Source: a virus. Taken from it: 35,898 bases of DNA. The notes beneath the pieces are model-generated. The model was not told the DNA's origin. It did not search any database and was given only the letters and a program-made list of their open reading frames with translations. Of this stretch, positions 20,265 to 28,492 are shown piece by piece; positions within the stretch are counted from its first letter, which is position 1, and every line of letters starts with the position of its first letter. The translations under genes and the position numbers were made by a program. The stretch lies in the IMG/VR virus record IMGVR_UViG_3300034375_001028, positions 1 through 35,898 of that record. The stretch is one strand, 5' to 3'.

Positions 20265-23200
20265 TTAATTTAATTTAATTCTAGATGCAAGCTCACCTAA
20301 AGTTCTAGGTGTTTTATCTTTTCTGAAAACTTCGTTTACAAGACCACCCCCTTTATATCCTTCACGCATATCTTCCATATCGAAAGCTTTGGATGTCGCT
20401 GATTTAAACTGAGTAGGTTTAAAAAGTATGTAAGAATATTCAGCTTCGCCTTTCAGTCCACGTTCAACTTCATTTCTATACATAATAGAATCAAAGCCTA
20501 TGTTTTCTAATAGCTCGTTAAACTCAAGATTTAACTGAGCTTTCTTCAAGTTATTTCTTTGGACATCTAATATTGACCCACCGTCATTTTTTTCAAACTC
20601 CATTGCACGATAAGTCAAGTCATCTACTTTCTTTTGTTGAGAAGTTGATAGTTTTTTACCGCTAACTTCAATGGCTTTCATAAACTGCTCGTCCCAATCA
20701 CCATTAATAAGTATTTTTTCAGCTTCCCAAGTTGCTAAGTCTGTGTCTATAAACAAAGGATTGCGAACATCGATATAACCTTTTTGCATAGTAATAGGTT
20801 TAATATCAACTTCATCGCCCTCGTCCATCATTTTACCAAAGTATCCTTCATCTAAAGGCATGTCATCAGCTACTTGAGTAAACTCATTTACTTCAGGAAG
20901 GTCAGGATTTAAAAGCTCACGGTCTGCAAATCTATCTGCAGCTTCAGCTCTAGTTAAAGTTCCGCTATCAATAGCTTCTTTTAAATCTCTTTTAGCCATG
21001 TTGTTTGGTAAACCACGAACAGCTATAGTAGTTGCTGAGCCTTCTGTACCTACATGAACACCTATTTCTCTAGGGAATGTAAACGCTATGTTATACTCTG
21101 CTTCTTCAAAAGAAGTAACAGTTCTAAACACTGGTTCTTTTTCAGTAGACTTTTCTACCATTTTCTTTTGAGCTGCTTCACGTTGAGCTTTTGGCAAGAC
21201 TGATAAGTCTGACCTATCTGTTTTAAGTTTAGGAGTTTTAAACTTTGTAAAGTCTATTTCGCCTTCAGCAGCTAGTTTAGAAAGTATATCAGCTGCTATT
21301 TTATTAGCACCTCTTTCAGATAATGCTTCGCCATGATAGCCTGTTCGTATAACAGCAGATAAAAAATCGTGAGTGTCTGATAAAGACTTATCAACTTTAG
21401 CACTGCCTGCTTTTTTCTTTTCTGCTTTAGTTAGTTCTAAATTATACTTTTGATATTTATTTCTAACATCTCTAATAATATCAGAGACTAAGTATTGTAT
21501 ATCACCGTCAGGGTCTACAATATCTTTTAATGCTGAAATAGTTTCGACAGATTCTTGATGTTCTTTTGACATTCCCATATCTTTACGGGCTTGTTTAAAG
21601 TTACTATCTATTGCTTCAGGCGATGTACTTTCTACAGCTTTTTTCCAAGATGGTATTTTCTCTAGTTCTTTTACAGGCTTATGAGTTTTTTGAACTTCAT
21701 TAACAAGCACAGCATTTACAAAGTCATAATCATCAACATCTCCTAAATCAACAACTCCTTCTTGCTCTAGTTCTGATAGTCTGTTGTTTAACTTAGCAGT
21801 TTCTCTGTTTACAAAAGAATCATCAAACATTCCATCAGTAGCTTTTTGTATAGTTTCCTTTACATCATCACCACTTTCTGACCGAATGGGTAGTTTTTTA
21901 TACAAATCAGTTATAGCTTTAACTCCGGCTCTAACAAAACCACCTGCCATATAACCCATAGGAGTTATTTCCCTATCAAATTTAGGTATTATAGCATCAG
22001 AAACTTCTTTTTGTAGTTCTTTAGCATTAGCTTTATAGTCTTGAACAACGTGTTCTCCTAGTATTTGATTTCCAAAATACGAACCAGATAACACAGGAAC
22101 TTTTTTAGCTGCTGTAGGTATTACGCCTTGCTGTATTAAACTTAAAGCATCCGAACCTGCAGGACCAAACGGGATTGTAAGATAAGGTATAGAGCTTTGA
22201 GTGTATTTAGAATTTTCTCTAGCTCTTTGTATAGAATCAAACATAATACCGTTACCACCCCAACGTGTAATAGAATCTAAAACAATTTCAGAAGTCTCTT
22301 TACCCTCTTCGCTTTTGCCACCAGTACGTAAATAGTTAGTCCAACGTGCCATACCTGTCATAATCAACGCTGCAGGAACAACTTTATATAAATTACGAGC
22401 AGGAGCTTTAGCAATTCGTTTGCCTGTTTGTTTCATAACAGTGTTTGTAAACGCTACAGGATAACCTAATAACTGAAACAATATAGCTGTTTTAGGATTA
22501 GAATGCCATTTAGGTTTTAATCCTGACGCAGCTGTAGGTTGAAGAATTAATTCGTCTGTATATCTTGCAGCTCCTCTAAGGTAGCTATCTTCATAAAATT
22601 TAGTGTTTGTTTTAGCACCTTCATTAAGCCAATTAACACCTTGACGATAATCAATACCTAAGTCTTTAAGTTCATCAGCTAAAACCTGACCACGCTTGTC
22701 AAGCTTACCGCCTTTATATTGTGACAAAGCTTCTAAGTTTTCATGTATTAAACGCTTACCTGTACTAAATGAAACAGTTTGTACAAATCTAGTCCATTGG
22801 TCTAGTATGTTTCCACGGAAAAACTTATTGCTAATGTCTTGCATTCTTTCATTAACTAAGTCATCACCTGCTAGTCTGTTTCCTATTTGAGATAAGTTTT
22901 GATTTACATTAATACTAAACTTACGCATTTCAGACAAAGCTTCGGCAGCAGTTAAGTTATGGTCTTTCATTAATTTTTTCTGCAAGTCATCTGTAATGTG
23001 TTTGTGACTTATGCTCAATGCTTCTCCTAAACCTTTTACACTATTTACAAATCCACCACGAGACAAATTTAACATTACTTCTGTTAAACTAGATATAGTT
23101 GCTAAGCCTAGATAAGCTATTCGAGTACCTAAACCATAAGCATCCGCAATGTTTTGACCTGTTCTGCCGTATCTTTCTAGTCCTTCACCTGTAGCATGTT

Positions 23201-25169
23201 TATATAAAGAAGTTATTTCTTTTTCGTGTTGTTTAGTAAACTTACCACCTGCTTTTTGAACTTCAGTTTTAATTCTATTAACCCAGAATTTGTTAAACTG
23301 GTCTACGTTATTAACACCTAGTACACGGTGTTTAGCTATAGACTTACCTGCTTGGAAAGTATAAGCATGTAACGAACCTAAAACATCACCATTTAAAAAC
23401 TCTTGGAAGTCTGCGTCTTCTGCAATGTCGTTTAGCTTACGTTTAGCAGAAAAGAAATGCCCACTACCTCCACCACTATCTATTTGATTTTTAATATCAA
23501 GCATAGAGTCTACTGTTCGTCTAGCGTCTCCTTTACTCATTCCTGCTTTTTGAACTAACAAATCTACAAAACCTGCTTGATTATCTTCAATAGCTTTTCT
23601 ATCCCACATACGAGGAACATAGTTGTCTACTAAATCATCAATAACACCTATTTCTTTAAGCGTTACACCCATGTCATTGTACAAATCTTTAACGCCTTTA
23701 GCAGCTGCATTAACTGCTTTATTAGTTTCTGCGTCTAAAACTTCGTGCCTTACAGGACGATTACTACGCAATGAAATCATTAAAGCATCGTTAATCTGTT
23801 CAGCTAACTTACCATTTTTATCAGCTAAGTTTAAATCATCTACAATAGCTCTAAACCTTTCATTAAATTTACCTGTAACTTCACGCTGAACTTCTGACAT
23901 ATCCTGTCTAACTATTTTTTGGTCTGCTTTATTAGTTTTAATTGCAAACTCATGCGCTAGTTTTTCTTGCAGTTCTCTAGCTGTGCCAGAAACTTTTAGG
24001 TGTGGTGATAAAATACCAGAATGCTTACCAAAAAAGTTGCCTGTTAAATTTGCAGCTGTTTCATACAAGTATTGCTTTAGTTGGTTTCTAGCTACATCAT
24101 CTGTAGTATTTGCATCTGCAAGAGTTCTAATGCGAGACAGTATTTCTTTTTTAGTTTGCTCTCCACCGCCTAGATTTTTAGCAAAATCAGCAGCCATTGC
24201 TTCTAAATTGTCACCTACATTTTTTACAGTTGTTGTAGTACCACTAATTCTAAAAGCTTCATCAACTAATTCACCTGCTGACTTAGGAAGAAACTCTCCT
24301 TCTAAAGCATCGTTAAATATTTCTACAGCTTTTTCATTAGGTACAGGAGCATCAGGGTCGGTAGCTTTTTGAAAATACTTTTGGGCTAGTTTACCGCCTC
24401 CTGCAAACAAACCATAACCTGCCACACCTAGTGGAGCGCCTATACCTGCACTAATAGCTATTGACGTTGGGTCAATTTCTTCTCGTTTATCTAAACTAAC
24501 GTCTAATTTTTGAGTAGCGTAATCGCCCATTCCACCGTAGTATGACCCCATAGCTGCTGCAAACTTTTTAGGGTTGCCTTTTATGGCTGCTCCAGAAGCT
24601 GCAATAGCTTTTTTAAGTTTTTGTTTTGCTGCAGCCTGTGCTGTCTTTTTAGCCGCTGTTCGAGCTGCAAATGTACCTCCAAATGTAGCTGAAGAGCCTA
24701 TTATACTGCCTAAAGTTGTAATCATTTCAGGATTAAAAATTATGTCTGCACCATAATCTCCAATGCGCTGCATTTGTTCACCAAAACCTTTAACTTCCGC
24801 AGCATCAAAACGTAATTGCATTAGTCGATAAGCTTCTTTTACATTTTCTGGAGCATCTTTTAGTATGTTTGCTTTAGCAATAGGAGCACCTAGTCTAGCT
24901 GCATCGTCACGCAAAAACTCAACTACGTCATCTTGCTCACCTAAAGTAGCTCCTGAGTCTATTAAAGCATTGCCTAAAGTTTGATTTTCACCTAAGTAAT
25001 CTGTAACTGTATCAAAAGCAGCTTGAACAGCAGGGTCAGCTTCAAAATCACTTATAGTATATTCTGCAGGTAATGCTTGCCCTTCTAGTTCAGCTACTCT
25101 AGTATTACTTAAATCTTCAAACTTTACGTTTTCCTGCTTTTCAAGTTCTTGAAAGAAAGAATCTGCCAT
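20265..25169 (-). CDS. Large internal-virion-like protein with ART-like C-terminus
   Basis: A 1634-residue protein. Residues 140-260 are rich in Ala/Gly helices with amphipathic character (IIGSSATFGGTFAARTAAKK, AISAGIGAPLGVAGYGLFAGG). A long helical body has further hydrophobic patches (YLGLATISSLTEVMLNL; VVPAALIMTGMARW). This suits a protein stored in the head and ejected into the envelope, like T7 gp16, although I see no transglycosylase motif. Residues 1365-1591 resemble the ADP-ribosyltransferase-like domain of polyvalent proteins: REIGVHVGT, then YIDVRNPLFI, IGFDSIMYRNE, SYILFKPTQFKSA. I infer an ejected effector domain. The gene lies between structural genes and the endolysin. Its Shine-Dalgarno is AGGAA. 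Confidence 0.72.
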   Translation of the reverse strand: MADSFFQELEKQENVKFEDLSNTRVAELEGQALPAEYTISDFEADPAVQAAFDTVTDYLGENQTLGNALIDSGATLGEQDDVVEFLRDDAARLGAPIAKANILKDAPENVKEAYRLMQLRFDAAEVKGFGEQMQRIGDYGADIIFNPEMITTLGSIIGSSATFGGTFAARTAAKKTAQAAAKQKLKKAIAASGAAIKGNPKKFAAAMGSYYGGMGDYATQKLDVSLDKREEIDPTSIAISAGIGAPLGVAGYGLFAGGGKLAQKYFQKATDPDAPVPNEKAVEIFNDALEGEFLPKSAGELVDEAFRISGTTTTVKNVGDNLEAMAADFAKNLGGGEQTKKEILSRIRTLADANTTDDVARNQLKQYLYETAANLTGNFFGKHSGILSPHLKVSGTARELQEKLAHEFAIKTNKADQKIVRQDMSEVQREVTGKFNERFRAIVDDLNLADKNGKLAEQINDALMISLRSNRPVRHEVLDAETNKAVNAAAKGVKDLYNDMGVTLKEIGVIDDLVDNYVPRMWDRKAIEDNQAGFVDLLVQKAGMSKGDARRTVDSMLDIKNQIDSGGGSGHFFSAKRKLNDIAEDADFQEFLNGDVLGSLHAYTFQAGKSIAKHRVLGVNNVDQFNKFWVNRIKTEVQKAGGKFTKQHEKEITSLYKHATGEGLERYGRTGQNIADAYGLGTRIAYLGLATISSLTEVMLNLSRGGFVNSVKGLGEALSISHKHITDDLQKKLMKDHNLTAAEALSEMRKFSINVNQNLSQIGNRLAGDDLVNERMQDISNKFFRGNILDQWTRFVQTVSFSTGKRLIHENLEALSQYKGGKLDKRGQVLADELKDLGIDYRQGVNWLNEGAKTNTKFYEDSYLRGAARYTDELILQPTAASGLKPKWHSNPKTAILFQLLGYPVAFTNTVMKQTGKRIAKAPARNLYKVVPAALIMTGMARWTNYLRTGGKSEEGKETSEIVLDSITRWGGNGIMFDSIQRARENSKYTQSSIPYLTIPFGPAGSDALSLIQQGVIPTAAKKVPVLSGSYFGNQILGEHVVQDYKANAKELQKEVSDAIIPKFDREITPMGYMAGGFVRAGVKAITDLYKKLPIRSESGDDVKETIQKATDGMFDDSFVNRETAKLNNRLSELEQEGVVDLGDVDDYDFVNAVLVNEVQKTHKPVKELEKIPSWKKAVESTSPEAIDSNFKQARKDMGMSKEHQESVETISALKDIVDPDGDIQYLVSDIIRDVRNKYQKYNLELTKAEKKKAGSAKVDKSLSDTHDFLSAVIRTGYHGEALSERGANKIAADILSKLAAEGEIDFTKFKTPKLKTDRSDLSVLPKAQREAAQKKMVEKSTEKEPVFRTVTSFEEAEYNIAFTFPREIGVHVGTEGSATTIAVRGLPNNMAKRDLKEAIDSGTLTRAEAADRFADRELLNPDLPEVNEFTQVADDMPLDEGYFGKMMDEGDEVDIKPITMQKGYIDVRNPLFIDTDLATWEAEKILINGDWDEQFMKAIEVSGKKLSTSQQKKVDDLTYRAMEFEKNDGGSILDVQRNNLKKAQLNLEFNELLENIGFDSIMYRNEVERGLKGEAEYSYILFKPTQFKSATSKAFDMEDMREGYKGGGLVNEVFRKDKTPRTLGELASRIKLN

Positions 25170-25181
25170 GTTTTATTGTTC

Positions 25182-26735
25182 CTATTTTATAGCTGCTGAA
25201 AGTGCTTGAGAGTCTGACATTCCTTCAAATTCTTTAGGGAAATCAACTATCTTTTTAATTGCCATGTGCGCTGTTTTTAAAGCATCTTTTTCATTAACAC
25301 CAATAGTTTCAAAATAACTGTTTTTTTCTAAAAACAAATCAATATTTTCTCTTCCGGCAGTTGTTTCGCTACGATAAGACCTTAAAAGATTTAATGAGTT
25401 TTCTGTAACCAATGTAGTCATAGTATTTTTAGGTATTCCTGTTTGTTCTTTACTTACAGCATTAAACGTAGCGTGTAGAGTGTGCCACGGATTAGACTGA
25501 CCTGCACCGCTTAAAACTTTATTTACAGGAGTGCTTAAACTATTTAAAGCTAGTTGATTAGCAATAGGACCTGAAGAGCCTCCAAACCCTTGAGACTGTA
25601 GCATGTATATAGCTGCACCTACATTTGCATAGTATCGGTCTTTAGCTAATGTAGCAGAAGTATCAAAATGTTTACTACTTTGTGACATTTGATTATTTTT
25701 TGTTAATCTGTCAATAATATGGTTTTGGAATGTATCATTATCGTCTTTTGGCATTTGTTCCATGCTTGTCATTCCTGCAGCTACTATAGGACTATTAGCT
25801 CTTTTAGCTACCGCACTATTAACAATAGATGAAAAAGTTTGTTCTGCTATAGCTACATCGCTTTTACTAAATGTAAATCCTTCATCGCCTGCTGTGATTG
25901 TAGTAACCTTTATATTGCCGTCTTTGTCTCTAGATACAAGAGGAGCTACTAAACTTTCTTGACCTGTTACGTGGTTTGTACGTTTTACAAAATTACCTAG
26001 TTTAGATGCTGGAGTACCCAAGTCTTCTCTTTTTAACAAGTCATTTTTAGCTAAAAACTGAGACAACCCAACATCATTAGTTTGGGCATGGGCTTTCTTA
26101 AATTGAATTACTTGTTCTGCGCTGTCAAGCATGTTGCTAGATAAATTAGCAGCATCTTTATTTACAAAGCCTGTTCCTTTTCCTATCATTTCAGCTACAA
26201 AACCTTTAATTCCTTTACCTTTTTGTCTAGCTAGTAAACGATTATAAGCTTCAGTATCTCCACCTGTTGTTTGTAAAAACGATAACGTAGTAGCATATTC
26301 TTTATCGTGAGCTTCTTTTAAATGTCTGCCATACTTGTCAGCTAAATTTTTAGCATATACATTTTTTGTAGCTTCATTATAAGTACCGGCTTCATAATTA
26401 GATTTAATATGGTCTTCTACCATTGGCGCAGCTTTAGCACTCCAGAAAGCTTCAACTCCCCCTGCATACGCATCTTGAGCAGCTTGAGTTTCAGTAACTT
26501 GAGATGCACGATTGTTAGCTGTTTTAATTTTAAGCTTATTAGCCATGTTTGTTTCATTGTCTAAAAACTCTTGCTGTCTTTGGTCAAACGCACTATCTAC
26601 AGCACCAATAAGAACCTTTGCTCCTAAGTTTTTCCAAGCTTGTTTCTTAGCTCTGCTTTCAGCTTCTCGTGATAATTTATCATTTCTTTCACGAGTATCA
26701 GCTAATAAACTCGCTCCTAATTCTGATGACCTCAT
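25182..26735 (-). CDS. Helical virion protein, unknown function (possible internal core)
   Basis: A 517-residue protein, largely alpha-helical and polar. It begins with a charged helix (DTRERNDKLSREAESRAKKQ), then AWKNLGAKVLIGAVDSAFDQ, many Ala/Gln/Asn-rich helices, and a mid-region beta patch (SRDKDGNIKVTTITAGDEGF). It is directly upstream of the 1634-residue protein and translationally close (12 nt gap), as T7 gp15 is to gp16, so it is a candidate inner-core or ejection protein by position. I see no diagnostic motif. Confidence 0.65.
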   Translation of the reverse strand: MRSSELGASLLADTRERNDKLSREAESRAKKQAWKNLGAKVLIGAVDSAFDQRQQEFLDNETNMANKLKIKTANNRASQVTETQAAQDAYAGGVEAFWSAKAAPMVEDHIKSNYEAGTYNEATKNVYAKNLADKYGRHLKEAHDKEYATTLSFLQTTGGDTEAYNRLLARQKGKGIKGFVAEMIGKGTGFVNKDAANLSSNMLDSAEQVIQFKKAHAQTNDVGLSQFLAKNDLLKREDLGTPASKLGNFVKRTNHVTGQESLVAPLVSRDKDGNIKVTTITAGDEGFTFSKSDVAIAEQTFSSIVNSAVAKRANSPIVAAGMTSMEQMPKDDNDTFQNHIIDRLTKNNQMSQSSKHFDTSATLAKDRYYANVGAAIYMLQSQGFGGSSGPIANQLALNSLSTPVNKVLSGAGQSNPWHTLHATFNAVSKEQTGIPKNTMTTLVTENSLNLLRSYRSETTAGRENIDLFLEKNSYFETIGVNEKDALKTAHMAIKKIVDFPKEFEGMSDSQALSAAIK

Positions 26736-26738
26736 TAT

Positions 26739-27353
26739 TTATACCCCTTCTTGTATAGGTGGCGTTACAGGTGTATCTAACGGTACACGTTCTACATCTT
26801 CGCCTTCTACTGTTTCTGGACTTGGGTCTAAAAGACTGTCAATCCGTGGAAGATTTTTAAGTTCGTCTTGCATTTCAGCTGTTAAGATGCCTCCCGGAAT
26901 TTGACTTGACTTAACAGAGTTTCGAAGTTTTTCTAACTTATCTTTTTCTACTTCAACTCCAAAAAGCTCTTCATCTTCATCTTCATCATCGTCATCAGTT
27001 CCAGTAATTTCAATGTCTAAATCAAGACGCTCAGCCAAAGCAATAATCATAAATGCAAGAGGCTCAGCCATAATCATCATTAAGTCTGGGTTAAACGCCC
27101 CTTCAGTAAACTCTTTAAATAGAATAACCCTAACGTATTCCATTACTGGAATGCCTTCATTTACGCCTTCCATTATGTTGACGTAAACTTCTTCCGTAGT
27201 AATGAAGTCCCATAAATATTTAGAAGCTTCCTCTACAGTTGTATATCTAGGAGCTTGTTCATAAGCAGCAGGGGCATTTGGGTCAGATGTTAAAGACTGT
27301 CCCGGAATTGGTCTGCCAAAAGCTCCATTTAAATCTTGATTAAGTTCTTCCAT
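26739..27353 (-). CDS. Conserved-looking phage structural-region protein, unknown function
   Basis: A 204-residue acidic protein. It starts with FGRPIPGQSLTSDPNAPAAY, then a helical core (TVEEASKYLWDFIT, EGIPVMEYVRVILFKEF, MMIMAEPLAFMIIALAERLDLDIEI), a run of Asp/Glu (DDDDEDEDEE, about residues 122-131), and FGVEVEKDKLEKLRNSVKSSQIPGGIL (key word SQIPGGIL). I recall relatives across marine phages next to similar large virion genes. It may be a minor virion protein or a chaperone; the two hydrophobic helices could sit in a membrane or in a protein core. Confidence 0.7.
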   Translation of the reverse strand: MEELNQDLNGAFGRPIPGQSLTSDPNAPAAYEQAPRYTTVEEASKYLWDFITTEEVYVNIMEGVNEGIPVMEYVRVILFKEFTEGAFNPDLMMIMAEPLAFMIIALAERLDLDIEITGTDDDDEDEDEELFGVEVEKDKLEKLRNSVKSSQIPGGILTAEMQDELKNLPRIDSLLDPSPETVEGEDVERVPLDTPVTPPIQEGV

Positions 27354-27357
27354 TTTA

Positions 27358-28482
27358 TTATCCTATTGGTTGTGGTCTTGTAAATGCCAACATTTGTTGC
27401 TTGTAAAAATCTTGTGCAGGGTATCCAAACGGATTTTGCATTCCATATCCTACAGGGTCTACAGCCATTTGATAAGCTCTGTCATTAATAGCCTGTGATT
27501 GATACTGACCTACAGTAACTTCTTCATACGGCATTACATAACCGCTGCTAGCGTACTCTTCTTGTACTGGTTGTTCTTCACCTACAATAGCTGTCGTAAC
27601 TTCTGCTTTAATTGCATCTGAAGCCAGTTCACCTGCATACTCAGGTATTTTATACGGAGCTTGTTTAACTTCGTCTACAATACTACCTGCTGTATCTTTA
27701 ACTACACCTACTGCTTTATCTAATAAACTTCTTTCAACTTTAGGTGGGTCTAGTTTTATATCAACTGTAGGCTTATCTATTGTAAACTCAGGAGTTTCCA
27801 TACCGTAGTTTTTAGGAAGCTCAACTGTTCCCGGAACTGTTTCAATAGGAGCAGGAGCTTCTGTAGGCTTAAAGTCATCAAAAGATGATGTTTCTGCAGT
27901 TCCGCTTATACCTTCTCCAGTAACTGCTTGACCTTGAGCTACTGCGGCTGCTTGACTTGCTGTAGTAGTGCTTACGTTCCTACCTACAAGATTATTAAAA
28001 CTATCCATAACTTTACTAGTGTTTTTCATAAACTCATCTTGAACATTGTTCCAAGCAGCTTTAAAACTTTTATGTTTAATATTAGGAAGAATAGTTTTAA
28101 TTCCCGGAATATTGCTTAGTGCTGCTTGTCCCATTTCTGTTACAAAACTACTTACACCATCAGTTACGGTTTTAAATGCAGAGTGTCCCATTTTTGCAAA
28201 GTTGCCCCCTGCCTCTAGCATTTTACCTGCGCCTTTTAGTAGTATATTTTTACTGCCTAAAAGTTTTCCTGTTAATCCTGTAAACGCTTTACCTAATGTT
28301 TTACTTAACATCCCTCCAATTCCCGGCAATATAAACGACATTGCAAGTTGCCCTACAATACCTATTTTACCCATGAATTTACCAAAACCTTTCAAAAGTT
28401 TTTTAAGACCTTTACCAATACCCTTAAAAATTCCTTTAAAACCTTTCTTTACTTTTTTCCAAACTTTACTAAAAAATCCCAT
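27358..28482 (-). CDS. Virion protein with cationic amphipathic N-terminus
   Basis: A 374-residue protein. The first 45 residues are a Lys/Gly/Phe helix (WKKVKKGFKGIFKGIGKG, then LKKLLKGFGKFMGKIG) that looks like a pore-forming antimicrobial peptide. A Gly-rich hydrophobic region follows (AMSFILPGIGGMLSKTLGKAF), then a helical middle and a disordered acidic/proline part ending in YGMQNPFGYPAQDFYKQQM. This layout suits a protein that inserts into the host membrane during genome entry. It is positioned like T7 gp14, ahead of the two candidate internal proteins. No sequence homology to gp14 is claimed. Confidence 0.68.
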   Translation of the reverse strand: MGFFSKVWKKVKKGFKGIFKGIGKGLKKLLKGFGKFMGKIGIVGQLAMSFILPGIGGMLSKTLGKAFTGLTGKLLGSKNILLKGAGKMLEAGGNFAKMGHSAFKTVTDGVSSFVTEMGQAALSNIPGIKTILPNIKHKSFKAAWNNVQDEFMKNTSKVMDSFNNLVGRNVSTTTASQAAAVAQGQAVTGEGISGTAETSSFDDFKPTEAPAPIETVPGTVELPKNYGMETPEFTIDKPTVDIKLDPPKVERSLLDKAVGVVKDTAGSIVDEVKQAPYKIPEYAGELASDAIKAEVTTAIVGEEQPVQEEYASSGYVMPYEEVTVGQYQSQAINDRAYQMAVDPVGYGMQNPFGYPAQDFYKQQMLAFTRPQPIG

Positions 28483-28492
28483 GTTTAATTAC

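Noticed and set aside
20265-25169. Lytic transglycosylase domain as in T7 gp16
   Set aside because: I found no recognisable transglycosylase catalytic Glu motif at the N-terminus.
26512-26904. Plus-strand ORF of 130 codons across the 517- and 204-residue genes
   Set aside because: It is antisense to two well-packed late genes and has no promoter or Shine-Dalgarno.
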